In this document: in pieces, positions 51,201-63,139 of the stretch
Numbering within the stretch: position 1 is the stretch's first letter
Layout of the letters: the number at the start of each line of letters is the position of its first letter
Assembly: GCA_035041965.1 (NCBI GenBank)
Contig: JAPYMA010002587.1
Coordinates: forward strand, 1-64,000
Direction of reading: 5' to 3'
DNA length: 64,000 nt
Source: Anisakis pegreffii
Lineage: Eukaryota > Nematoda > Chromadorea > Rhabditida > Anisakidae
The notes under the pieces: model-generated
Database searches by the model: none
Told to the model about the DNA's origin: nothing
The model's input: only the letters and a program-made list of their open reading frames with translations
Translations under genes and position numbers: made by a program

Positions 51201-51331
51201 ACACCCAACGGTTGAGATTTATTGGTTCGTGGAGGACGTTTGATATGTTTACCGATGAGATCATTCAAGGAGTTCGCTGAGTAGACGAATGACAAGCACA
51301 TTAAGAAGCTGAAAAGTTTGCAGCATTCCAA
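45218..51331 (-). CDS. Cys-loop ligand-gated anion channel subunit (LGC type), 11 exons
   Basis: Exons, in transcript order: 51331-51149, 49935-49826, 49498-49388, 49127-49045, 48984-48823, 48340-48174, 48048-47982, 47799-47689, 46635-46435, 45842-45700 and 45358-45218; phases agree, 492 residues. Signal peptide (LFSFLMCLSFVYS); extracellular domain with WLPDLYFANAKSAHFHDV and the signature Cys loop CNLNLKNYPMDIQNC; loop-C region SVSPNYCNGTYRYAV; M1 SYIPTSLIVIISWVSFWI; M2 preceded by the PAR motif (VPARVTLSFSTMLSLTTL) that marks anion-selective pores; M3 ACMCFVFCSLLQFAVVN; a long cytoplasmic loop; M4 CRYIFPLAFILWNLAYWGYY near the C-terminus. It would form a pentameric chloride channel in neurons or muscle. 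The ligand cannot be told from sequence. M2 LSFSTMLSL departs from the usual LGVTTLLTM. It resembles the LGC/GGR amine- or acetylcholine-gated groups, but no orthologue is assigned. Confidence 0.93.
46297..46417. mobile_element. 121-bp MITE in channel-gene intron, 22-bp terminal inverted repeats
   Basis: The left end AGAGATGAGCACTTTCGCTA(TC) and the right end, read in reverse as AGAGATGCGCACTCCCGCTA(TC), match at 19 of 22 positions. The interior has CTAGTACTCCCGCTATCGC. TAGCG-type motifs link it loosely to the elements at 2814, 5855 and 16829. It lies in the intron between the two cytoplasmic-loop exons. Confidence 0.8.
48141..48178. promoter_or_regulatory. Hairpin burying a 5' splice site in the channel gene
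   Basis: CACTGGTGATTA at 48141-48152 is the exact reverse complement of TAATCACCAGTG at 48167-48178, with a 14-base loop. On the transcript one arm contains the exon-intron boundary CTG|GTGATT at the end of the M2 exon, so the donor would be base-paired in pre-mRNA. Whether it regulates splicing is inference. Confidence 0.6.
50385..50505. mobile_element. GGGGAC-rich MITE family, copy 3 (channel-gene intron 1)
   Basis: The order of motifs (TTATGGGGATCCCGTCC, CCGGCTGTTTTCGAGCCAA, TTTTTGGGGTCCCCACTGC, CGCCGACTTTTTTTTCCG) follows the plus-strand order of the 30420-30566 element. GC content is well above the surrounding intron. The ends are degraded. Confidence 0.65.
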
Positions 51332-54300
51332 ATAAAATGCAATTCTCTAAGTGAGAAGCAATCAAATGCAGAAAGCTGAATCAGTTTTGATACGATGATC
51401 AGTGTGAGTTCACACTCGGTTTGTTTGACTTTAGAGCGCGAATTTGACAATATTTACAATGCTAATTGATACGTACACATCAATTCATTCGAAGATTTAT
51501 GCTAATTAAAGTAAAAATTTGACACATTAGTGGGACTTATGAGTATTCAGTTAGTGATTCGCGAAGTTCATTAGCTTTAGGCTGATTAACGAATCTACTC
51601 AACGAAATGCAACACAAACCTGCTCAGCATCAGCAAAGATGAAATGCGTCGGAACATGATCGCTTTATTTCCGAATAAATACCAACAAAATACATTGAAG
51701 TAATGAGGAGATGTGATTAAAGTGAATAAAAAGTGAAACCTAGTCGTTGAATTAATTAACCGTTCATATCGTCGTATGAAATCAGCGTGTGCAGATCAAT
51801 CTGAAAAGCAATTTGAACATTTGAAAAAACTGATGAAAATAATGTAACTTATTAAATGGATGACTATGCGGATAGATAACGTCTCAAGATGGATGTTATT
51901 TCTAGGCTTATTCATACCATATTTTCATTGTTAACGCAAATCCTAAGTGTTTGATATACGTGGATTAACAGCAGACTAAAGAAATAATGATAAGAGTAGA
52001 ATCGATCGGAACGCCTAATCAATATCACAGAACTGATTCACCACTGATAGTTGCGTTCACTTTATCAGACAAGATCCTTTCGAGATAGACTGATCGCACT
52101 TTTGACATCAAATGAATCATTTGTTAGTGTAGATGTGCTGCGTAAAAATCATGTTCGAAAATTTTTTACAAGACGTGCGAAATACATTATTGTCTTATGC
52201 ATCTACAACTGTTGCAGTGTTGATGGGTGCTTTTGTGTTCGATAAAATTGATTCACAACATATCATTTATCATTTCGATCAAACATTACTGATTTCGCTC
52301 TGATAGTCTGTGATGCCATTTTCATCAATAGGTTAATTTTGAGTGTTGATGAGAAAATTTTGAGTGTCTGATAAATTGTAAGAATTGAAATGAATATGAA
52401 TCATTTTGTTAGTGCTGATGGAGCATTTGAATAAATTCCGAATAAGTTGAAATATTTTCGATATTTTGAAATGTGGCGACAATTGATAGCGATCAACAGA
52501 TAGTTGCGGCCGATTTCAAAATTTGAGTATAACTCATGGTAGAATCGGATGAGAGGATCTATTCCATGCTTGAAGTTGAAACTTTCATGCATTAGAGGAT
52601 AATCTTCTGATATCAAGAAGAACAGTGATCGATCAAACATTCCTGATAGATTATCTAATGAAGGAAGATATGACTGAACAAAAACAGATAAATAAAGAAT
52701 TGTTCACGGGAGCAAAACATGCAAAAACATAGTACTTCTTGAATTGTACTTGACAGCAATTGAACTCATAACAAAACTGACGAATCATCACGCGTAATGG
52801 ATGATTCAGTCAATATATCCGTATCCAGTTCACATATTGATCTAAAATCCAATCGATCCTCTTGATAAAAACGTTGGCATCCTTAAAACATTCCCAAGTT
52901 TAATGTAATAAAACTGATCATTAGTACCTCGTAAATGATAACTTATCTCACAGACTTAACATGAGAATAACACGAGCAGCACAACCGAGCACAAATCGCC
53001 CAACAAACTTATCAATCGCTCGTACAATGGCGTAATAGTGCTGTGGGCTATCGATTGTGCCAGTTTACTCTTGACTATTGAGGTTCGAAAAATTATTATT
53101 ACCGCAGCTTAACCTCAATAAAATATTCGTAGTTTTTGGAATACGAGTTAATCGGAGAGAGTTAATCGAAACTGAAAGCATTTTTCGAGTTGAAGTAATA
53201 AATCAGCAATAAATCTACAAGAACAACGCATGAAAGTGTACATATAGTATGGGGTAATAATAGATCTGCTCGTTTCATCGAATAAACAGCACAAATCAGC
53301 ACAATCAAATCACACTTTGCGCTGATTCAATATGACAAATGGACAAAGCAATTCATTTGCTGCACAGATGCAAAGAAATTCACATTCCAGTCGAAATTAC
53401 TCCAAATTGATGGGAAACGGTCCCAAATCGAATGTGGATATTTCTTCCAAGCGAGCGAATTTTAAGCGATATAATATTTCATTATAAGATCCTCAGTATT
53501 GAACGTTGAATTAATTTGGATTCTTCCAAAACGAACTGAAGGAATCAATTTGGATTATTGCACGGATTAATTTCGTTAAAAAGCTCGTGTCGCTCTTATA
53601 TGGCCGTTTTTTTCTTTCCAAGCATTCATATGTTAGCTGAAATGACTGTTCATAAATTCACTTATGGGCACACTTAAATCATAACGTGCTATATCCGAGA
53701 TTAGAATCCACGAAACGACAGAATCGCAGATGCTGAGAAACAAAGATGTGATGCAATACGGAGTATTAAACGCAACGAGCAATGAACCACTCACTGCTCA
53801 TAAATTCACACATGATCAGCAAATCAGGCGTTATCGAAGTCATTCTGGCGAAGAATCGAGTTGCTGAATATTTGATAGTCCATCCGTTTAGGCTTTTGCA
53901 GAATTGCGTGACAATTCACAATTTTTTGATAGCCTTGAATAACTGAGATTGTGTTCCATCAAAAAATCATATGCATGCAGTTAACGGGTAGTGGTTATTG
54001 TTAGGTGTTACGAATTATAGGTGCATCGTTAAATATAATGTTGCATTTGCTTTCCAGCTCCTATCCCTAACCATTTGTTCGCCTTGTGAATCGGCATTGA
54101 CTGTGCTCTTGAAATCAAATGAATTTATTGGGCACTATTTTGAGACAGTTATGGATAAATCTCCGAATATCAGGTAGCAATTGCATTCTGACTCCTTTCT
54201 CTAACCAATTGCTCGCCCTGTCAATCAGCATTGGCTACGCTCTTAAAACTAAATGAATTCACTGAGCGCTAGTTTGAGATGATCCTAAAGCTCAACTTCA

Positions 54301-55110
54301 AGCACTTTAATGAATGTTTCTGTTTTTCAGTTATGAAAGAACATGAACTATATAAAAAGCACCAAATTCTAGGAGCTACCAAGCTGCTACACTCGAAGTA
54401 GCACAAGCTCTATCCAAACGATTGTCATTCTGTTGGTTACAGCAACAAAAATATTGATTTCCACTCATTTTGCATGTGATCTTTCATGGCCTTTGTGAAT
54501 CACTTTTCGTCAGTGTTGCAAAAGTGAGTTTGTCACTCCGAAAGAGTGCAGCAAATTAAAAATGCAATGAACAAGTGATATTTTGAGACGGCGATTCATT
54601 ATGATTTCATAAGATTGCATTTATTAGAAACGGAAACATAAAATTGTACAATATGCACTTATAAGAATACACGAATTACAATGAATTAATTCAGAAAACA
54701 CTACAAAGGTATCAATACATCAAACAGGAACAGCGATGAAACAATGCAGATACGATCACAATGAACCGATACAATTAGGGATTCACTGAACGTTAACCAA
54801 ACAATTACCGACAAATCGGCAGTTTCTGAAGAGTCGACGACGGAAAGCTTTGTTCACGATGATTGAAAAACAATATTCTTCCTCTTAAGAACTGACTCAA
54901 CAAAATGCATAATGTCAGATCGTGCATTGTGCTAACATTCAATATAACAAAATCGTTCTTTTGTAGAGCAATACTCATCATCATCAATAATATTAATAAA
55001 AATATTTAACAACAATAATGACAGTATCAATATTACTTTCGTCAGATATCATTCATCATGATGCATCAACACAATTGCATAACGCAACCAGGTTTACATT
55101 CTACCGGGTT
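51332..55110. other. Spacer between channel gene and ZP gene
   Basis: No exon is recognised in about 3.8 kb. It should contain the channel promoter (near 51.4-52 kb) and the 3' UTR of the ZP gene. A 134-bp tandem duplication is at 54058-54280. Short open frames at 52051 and 52401 have no known motifs. Confidence 0.5.
54058..54280. repeat. Diverged tandem duplication, period 134 bp
   Basis: CTCCTATCCCTAACCATTTG with downstream GGCATTGACTGTGCTCTTG at 54058 is repeated as CTCCTTTCTCTAACCAATTG and AGCATTGGCTACGCTCTTA at 54192. Both copies end at TTTTGAGA/GTTTGAGA. Identity is roughly 80 percent by eye. No coding sense is apparent. Confidence 0.75.
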
Positions 55111-58100
55111 TTATTTGTTCACTTTCCAGTCGTTTGGTCGTAATCGATTATGATGTAGCTGGTGCTGGTGTTGGTACGGAGTTGGTGAACTTAAACCTTC
55201 ACACGATCCACTAACCGACACCGCTGAAGGGCGTGATGCTGTTGAGTGTGTATATGTTGATTCTGAAACTGTGATCATGTTTCAAGTTCACATTCAAATA
55301 GAAGATTAGCTTTTGGAGAACGTTTATGCATGCCTGGAATGACAGTCAATATAAATTGGGCATTTTCATGCAATTACGGCTATCTTTATTGGACTGCCAT
55401 TGAATTAGCTTTATCATTGTATTTGCAATAGTTCCAAATTATGCTTCTTCAAGAATAGCTGTGACTGACTGAGAGACTGGGAATAGAGAGTGGCATCCGA
55501 GCGAAATTTCATATCGGTCGGAATCCGGCCGACATGAAATTTCAACATTTCGACAGTCACAGTTCCGGCCGACAATCGGAATTGTTCGGTCGGAATCCGG
55601 ATGCCGGAATTCCTATCGAAATTGTTGAAATTTTCCAAGTGAACGTCGGTCGAATGCCACTTGGCAACCTTATCACTAGTGGTAAATTTATGAAAAGAAT
55701 GAAATCCCATTGAAGAGTTTAAGAAAGAAGAGTTTTCAGAGAACGCGCCTACATGAGCAATAGAGTGTGTTTGGATGAACGAAGTGTAACGCTTGGTCCA
55801 GATAATTTTTGTAATGTCAATGCAGTTGTTGAATGTAGCTAAGAAAATTTCAGATAAGAAAGAAAATAATGTTCAAAAGCTGAACGATTTTTTGAATGCA
55901 TCGATCACTCATTTCATGCATTTCACACACTGAGATATTACTTATGGCCAATATAAAATTGTGTTTATCGGATAAATTTGTAAGTTAGGAGAGTACAAGA
56001 AAAACTGAAATCCACTTCAGTAGGGGAGTAGAAGAAGAACTATATGAGACGAGACTACTTCGCAAACTTATCACATCACAGAAATTTCATCAAATTTGTA
56101 ATGTTCAAGTCTAATTGTAAATGAGCTGAACAATCAGATAAGACCAACCAACCTCTAAGAAATGCGGACGTGGTCCTCGATAAACGTATGTACAAGAAAA
56201 TGGCAATAATGAATAGCAGGGCACATAACGATCCGAGCATCGTGGCTAGCAAAAATAAACCATGACGACTTATCACGCAGTCTTTTGATGCGCCCAACGT
56301 TTGCGACGACGAATCTGAAGGAATGAATCGTGATCACGATGAAACACTTCGTAAATCCATCATTGAATTAAATTCATTATTGTGATTTTTCAACTGAACG
56401 CATATCGAATTCTTAAGGATAATTTCTGAATTGAGCCAAATTGAACAAGAAGGAAGTTTCGAAGGAATCATTAAGTGACGAGAATCAGGAATGTCCGCTG
56501 GCACTGCTCGATATTTCTCCCCAATACATCGTCGTCTTAATAATTAACTAAGACGTGATTGGTCTAAATGACATGTTTGAATCGAAAATGTTTGTGCAAC
56601 GCTCATACCCTCTCTATCGTCTCGATTAGCCGCTGCTTTCGGAGGCTCCTCGTCAATATCGTAAATGAGTAAACGACCGGCAATCATCGGTGGAGCGTCC
56701 GCATCAACGGGTGGTTCGTTTAGGTCATCGCTCATTACACTCGAATCCATCACACTGCCAGCATCATCAACTGCTTCATCATCATACTGAAGAGGCGAAT
56801 CGGCCAGTCGTGCGGATCTTCCCCATGATGTTTTCTTAAAGCAATTTGAAAATCAAGTAAAAAATTCAGAGTATTGTCAAATGAAAACTGATAATGAAAA
56901 TGATGAAAAGCAATTTCACTGATGTTACTGTGAGACAATTTGTTTTGTTCATATTCGATTAAATTAATAACGCAATAATTTCTTTATTAATTGTGAACGT
57001 CGAATAATAAAGAGGCGATGTATGGTTGGTTAATAAAGTGTGACATCCTATCGAAATATGTGATGGAATATTTTTTCGAGAAAAAAGCTATTTGAACTTA
57101 AGCAAGACATTCGCTAGAAAATAGATCACTTCCAGTAAAATCGATATGATGCATTAAAAAATTATTGGGAATTTGACTTCAAGGTATCACATGATTTGGA
57201 GAGAAACCATATGCCTGTAATGGGTTTCTGATGCAGAACAACAGTATGAATTCAAACTCTGTGAAGGAATCGATGGAAATCTTCGAAGTTTAATTACCTG
57301 AACTGGGGCACGCTTATGGGTTGAATTTATTCGGTTCATACTATGTAATGGACGCTTGGGACTTCGTCTTACATCATGAGAACTCCTTGCTCTACCCTGT
57401 AATGCTCAGTTACGTATCTAAAGAACTATCTACTGCATTGAAATGCTTTCAGATAAAACTGATTATATGCAAGACAAAATATTCTTGAGGCTATTTGAGT
57501 TATCGTCGATATTTTATTTTCGGACAACCTCATGGTGACAACTAAATTTGCTAGAAATCAAACATTGTTCATAAGTTTCCTTGTGGACGGCAGGTCGACC
57601 AATAATAAATCATTGATGCCGGCCAACTGTGACCTATGGCGACCAAACCAAACAAGAACAACTTTGCTTTCGCTTACGAGAACAGAAACGTTTTACCTGA
57701 CTTCTGAGCATATCGAAACCTTGAAGTAAGGCTCTACGATCTGCAACAGAATCCCTGAACATCTTCTGCAGTGAATCTGCGTCAACGTCATCTGGTAGGT
57801 TAGCTAGCAGATCGTTCAAATTCGGTGGTATCGTCACATCTTCATTATCGTAGTCAATATACCCATCTGTAATCATTAAACGTTTACTTGCAAGTTTTCT
57901 CGTTAAATAGGTGCGAAATGAGTAGCAATCCAGGATGATGAAAGAATATTACTGAACAAAGTAATAATGAATTCACAGTTACGAGAACATACCAAAAATG
58001 CATCGGTATCAACTAATCGTAACTACTTACTTGTATATTGGTGGCCATCTCAAGAAAGTAATTTCAGTTAAATTGTTCAAATAAGATCAGTAGTACGGAA

Positions 58101-61100
58101 TATTTTTAAACGGGAAAAATTTCAATAAGTAGCTCGAAAGGATTACTTTTGACGGGTGCAACATGCGGTCGAGTGGTACCGTATCTTGGCTGCGTGCTAC
58201 CATATTTTTGATCAACATAATGTTCGTTTGTTTCGAAGACGTTCGTCACAACAGCCTGAATTTGTGACACTCGCTTATTATTATCTTCTATCGTTTTGCG
58301 TCCTTGCCATTCAGGTATGTTCTTATCAATCTGTTCTGTTCTGATTTACACTCAATTTCAATTTGGCTGCTCGCATTCAGCATTCAAACGCGTCTTGAAT
58401 TAGGTCCTGTCATATCTCAGTAATACATTAGTTGCATCAATACATCAAATCAGCCATTTTCACGGCGCGTTTAATCGCATTTTTATTCATGCGCTACACT
58501 GAAATTTCTTCTGTGCTTTGACTTTGACTTTGAAGGAAAATAAATTTATCGAACTTCCGTGATTGCGTTTCACTTTGCAACAGTGAAGTGATTAACTAAT
58601 AATCTCCGAAAGAATAATGACCAGATCAACGACAATCAAACCATACAGTTGATCGACGTGGAGTTGCAGTTGTTGGTTTCTGATTACCGAAACCGGGTCG
58701 ATGAGCGCTACCATAATCGAGACCGCCGTTCTTTTCGAATGCATGCGGTAACGGAAAACCTGCACCGTAGCCAGTGCCGTGCTCATTCGCCGTCTCATAA
58801 TCTTCTGGATTCGGCGAAAGTCCAAACGGTGTAGCACCATTGAACCTTAACGAATCGCTCATTTCCACTGGTATTTACGCCCTCATACATTATGAATTAT
58901 CCTTTGATGACACGGTTTAGTAGCATTCAACATTTCAATATTACGTTCGATGAAATTCTTTCAGTTCTGATAATTTTCCATCGCAATCGCTTTGCAGTAA
59001 AACTTTGATCACTTACTGAAGTGGCTGTGCAGTCCGTTTCGATGTTTCACTCAACCCAGTCGGTTGATTTGAACTTCCATGTCGCCCTCCTGCACCTCCA
59101 CCAGTAACCGAGTTCGATTCCACCTCTCGGTCATAACCTTCTTCTAGTCCACCTGCGCTAAGAGTTTTCGGAACTGCTGAAGCACAACCTGGAGGCTGAA
59201 AGTTTTTCGAAGATATCGACGAATCGCACTGCTGAACGCTTGAAAAGTAGCAACAAGCATTAAAATGGCAACAACATCATCCAATGCATCATGAAGCTTG
59301 TTTAGAGTATTCATTTAATGATATGTACTTATCAATAAATGAAGCAACAAGGTGATCGTACCGTTACTCCATCGCACATTCCAGCTTTCTTCATACACAT
59401 CTGTATTTGACAGAAGAACCAAACGCCCGGTCGATCGGCAAACTTGAACACTTGTGATTCGGCATATGCTCGTTGAAGATCAGCTGAATAGCGAATACCA
59501 GTTATCAGAATCGGATCAACAGCGCATCTGCAAAAGGATATAAGTAATGCTTGCCAGTCTTAAACGAAACGATCTCAGAAAGCAGTTTTTTTTGAGACGA
59601 TATCATGTACTGATCAGAGGCTAAAATAAAACTTCACATCAAAATTTGTCGCATTCGATCAAAAATTATCAAAAAGATTCCAATGTGAAGAAAGATACCA
59701 ACCCTCTTGAATCAACGACATCCGCTCGTTTACCAAAACCGTCCGTAACGTAGCAGTTATTGATTAAAATACCGAACATTTCTGGAACAAACATTTGACT
59801 GCATTAATTCACCGACTACCAATAAGTTCTCTGATTGTAGTGATTTGCTCGTCAAGCTATTTCAATTGATTTCATATAAAAAATTCACACATCAAGATGA
59901 TAATCAATCTATTGCAATTGATAAAGTTACCATGAAATGAAAATGCTATTCGTAGCATTTTAAAAAGCGACTTTAATGAAGCTTTCACCTTCTTTTGCAA
60001 ATGTTACAAACACTTTCCAAGCATTCCTCAAGCATAAGTTTTCACGCGTTTAATTTTTGATAAAAGCAACTCGAATGCACGGTGAGACAAAAAATATTTT
60101 ATTTCGTTGACTGCGCATGAAGAATGAGACTGACTGCAACGGTTGTTCATATTACGAATCCAGCTAAATCATTATCGACTAGTGTCCAAAATGTTAACAG
60201 ACAGCCCATACCTCTACTGAATTCATCCCGATCCTATCTGAAGCGCTCTATCAGCGACACTTGCTGATGCATGAGAAATGTAAATAGATGAAAATATTAC
60301 GGTCATCGCAGTGCCACTGATGAAGGACTTTCTCACCGACACGAGCGAACTGAATCGGTGGGCCAGCCGGTTTGCCTGCATCCAGTTCGGCAATTGAACT
60401 CGCGTGAATACTATACGAACAACCCGGGATACTGTGACGTGCCTCCACTTCGGTTGTGGGAATCATACTGAACGATTGCCTTATCAGTACTGATTCATAT
60501 ATTCATTACTCATTATGTTATGCTGCATTATCAAGCACATTTGCGTTTGCATCATTCATTTATGCATCAAATGAATCTGTGAATGAGAACTTTGTTGGAA
60601 GCCGTTCCTCGCAACACTGCACTATAAGCATGAAGCGAAGATGATTTGAATTTCGCTTTCGGTTTTGATTTTGAAATATTCAACGGGAATAATTGAACTT
60701 GCACAAGCTATCGATCACTAGACAACAGGAAATGTGACCTGATAGTAATTTGATTGATGACCTACATGATAGAGACACAGGCATTTCATCAAAGGTAGTA
60801 GCAATAATGGTTTATGTTGAAGGAGATCATGATACATAGATGTCTATTGTATTCGAAGAAAAGCGTGCGTGCGTGACTATTATCCTATTGGATAACAACA
60901 AAACTCTAATATACTCATCATGATCCAATACAATCGAACGCACACCGATTGATGGGCAATTTGAGCAGAGCATCGAAACGCTACTGAAATAACTCAAACT
61001 AATTATCTCTTCTCCATTCTTCATTCTTCAATGAACTCAACTGACCAGTTATTGTTACGTATATCTATCTATTCCTTTGCATACGTTTCATTTAATTGCA

Positions 61101-63139
61101 TCATAAGTTTTATCGATATTTCTAGTTATTCGTCGCACAAAAGCGAGTGACTTACAAATATTATCGTAAATTATTTATTTTAGTTTACGAATGCAGTGAT
61201 GACTAAAAGTGAAATCGTTGGCCTAGATTTAGTCAATAATGAAAGTGGATAATATCATCAAAGTAACAATATAATCGGAACAACACTCATAATAAGGAAT
61301 AACGATTATTAACAGCCTACGACGTAGACGGTGTCTTTTAATGGGATAGGTGGATGGATCATCAACAAAAATTAGATTGGAAGATATTGAGAGTATCTTT
61401 TGCTAGGCTTTTCATGAGCAGTATCTTAAGAGAAAGCATAGTTTTTGAGATGAAATGAGCTTGGGAAAACAACTCGTTAATCGACAAAAGGCAATGACTT
61501 GGGAAAACGAATAGAACTGAGTAAGTAATCATAAGGAAGAAACATTTCTGGTGTGAGGCTTAAACTGTCTTGACCTGATAATTTGTTATGTTTGAAGGTA
61601 ATGGAATTTATTCACATTGTGAATTTAATGCACGCTAAGAATTCGAAAAGGTAAGAGCCGAATGCATAAAAGATGAATACAAATGAAAGCGAGTCCATAC
61701 CTAACACCAAGCTCAGCCGTTAGTCCACGGCTAGCTTCCTCGAAGAAGCATTTCACATGGAATGCTTGATCTACTTTCGTGATAAACATCTGAAATATTG
61801 GAGGATGCACTGGTGAGGCAAAATGTTCATTGAGTGAAGACATAAACTTTGGATAAAGTCAATTCGAGTCAGTTCAATGAAATGAGTGAACATTATTAAA
61901 GGATGCTTAAACATTTTCAGGATTTATTTCTAACGATTATCGAATAGTTTGGATTTGATCATAGATAAGCCTATATTCGACATTCTAAATGAATTGATAC
62001 CGTATGAAACGAAACAACCAGTGTTATGCCATAGTACATTCCTCGCGGATCCACCTGAAAATCTCATTCGCATTCTTAGCATTCATCGTTCAATTTTACT
62101 CTTACCAATGTTTAGCAGATTACTGAAAAGAAATTTCGATGAATGCACTCAAAACGAGGGTTTGAAATCTATGCGTTCGTTTGAAATCCTTTCCTCATGT
62201 GCCATATCGAATAGAACTGATTGAAATGTATATTTTAAGAAAACTTTTATTCAAGTCATCACATGATCGATTATCAATACCCAATTTGAAGACTTCTCAC
62301 CGAGCGTAAACTCTTCATTCCACACATTCCAAATTTTAGTTCCATATATGGCTTTTTGGTACGTTCTCTAGCGAAATCATCTTTTGAACAATCCGGATTA
62401 TCAGCTTTCCCTTTCGCGTAAATTCGACCTTGAACAGAGCGTTTTGGGGAATTATTTGCTATTTGAGAACGGTCTATATTAAGAATACAATAGCTCAATA
62501 ATATGTTTACCCTTGCATTCTGCAGACGGAACGCATCTATTATAAGTCATAGACGGGCAAGTTTCTTACTTCAAAACAACTGAAAATTTTCCTGTCTAGA
62601 AAAATTTTTGGAAGATTCACATCGCAATTCAATCAATGATTTGAGGGATACTGAAATGCGTTTCATTGTCAGTTTGATCGACATAAACGAAAATGTTCAG
62701 TCGAAGAAAATCACGTGACACTGACGAACAGCATGCAAAATATGAAGAAAATAGCAAACCTGTGAAGAGTTTCCGTGTTTTGACGAAGACTCGAATTTGG
62801 TCATCCAAGCATTCAATATCAGGATCACCGACAATATCATTATCAATACTGATCGCTCCACTTCGATAACACATCTCGTGCAGCTAAAGTCGTATTTGCA
62901 AATCATACCTCTTATGAAATGATCTCAAAGAATCTCCACTGAATTCTTCAAAAATCAGCTAGAATTAAAGCAGTCAATGACTTCAAAACTCATGGTGATG
63001 ATTCAGCTCATCGTTTTCCAATACTACGGATGAGTCTGTTTAAAAAAGTAAATCATTTTCGCATAGTTCTGAATGAAAATTTATGAGCAAGACTCACGAG
63101 CAATAATGTTACAAAAGCGGATGAGACGTGGATAAACAT
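55111..63139 (-). CDS. Transmembrane ZP-domain protein, cuticlin-like (15 exons)
   Basis: Exons, in transcript order: 63139-63098, 62883-62760, 62428-62301, 62054-62001, 61789-61701, 60467-60301, 59781-59703, 59527-59362, 59195-59017, 58857-58647, 58330-58147, 57866-57697, 56786-56609, 56314-56153 and 55262-55111; frame kept throughout, about 694 residues. Signal peptide MFIHVSSAFVTLLL; ZP domain (about 30-300) with CLDDQIRVFVKTRKLFTG, GRIYAKGKADNPDC, DPRGMYYGITLVVSFHT, FHVKCFFEEA, GILINNCYVTDGFG, CAVDPILITGIRY, VWFFCQIQMCMKKAGMC; a long low-complexity, acidic stalk with dibasic SKR and TPRRS sites; one TM helix (GLFLLATMLGSLCALLFIIA); a short His/Pro-rich tail. ZP proteins polymerise in apical extracellular matrix such as cuticle. 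Alternative in-frame acceptors exist for exon 3 (+10 residues) and exon 13 (+16). The exon-10 acceptor is weak but fits phase. Confidence 0.9.
55489..55661. mobile_element. Foldback/MITE element in last intron of the ZP gene
   Basis: The ends AGTGGCATCCGAGCGA (55489) and, reversed, AGTGGCATTCGACCGA (55646-55661) match at 14 of 16 positions. Inside, GAAATTTCAT...ATGAAATTTC forms a second inverted repeat (55503-55542), and GGTCGGAATCCGG occurs twice. GC-rich relative to the intron. No coding capacity is inferred, although the minus strand is open across it. Confidence 0.75.

Noticed and set aside
58156..58344. 62-codon plus-strand open frame
   Set aside because: The opposite strand is ZP exon 11, which fits phase on both sides.
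61949..62224. 91-codon plus-strand open frame
   Set aside because: Its complement contains ZP exon 4 (DPRGMYYGITLVVSFHT) with proper splice sites, so the plus frame is a shadow.
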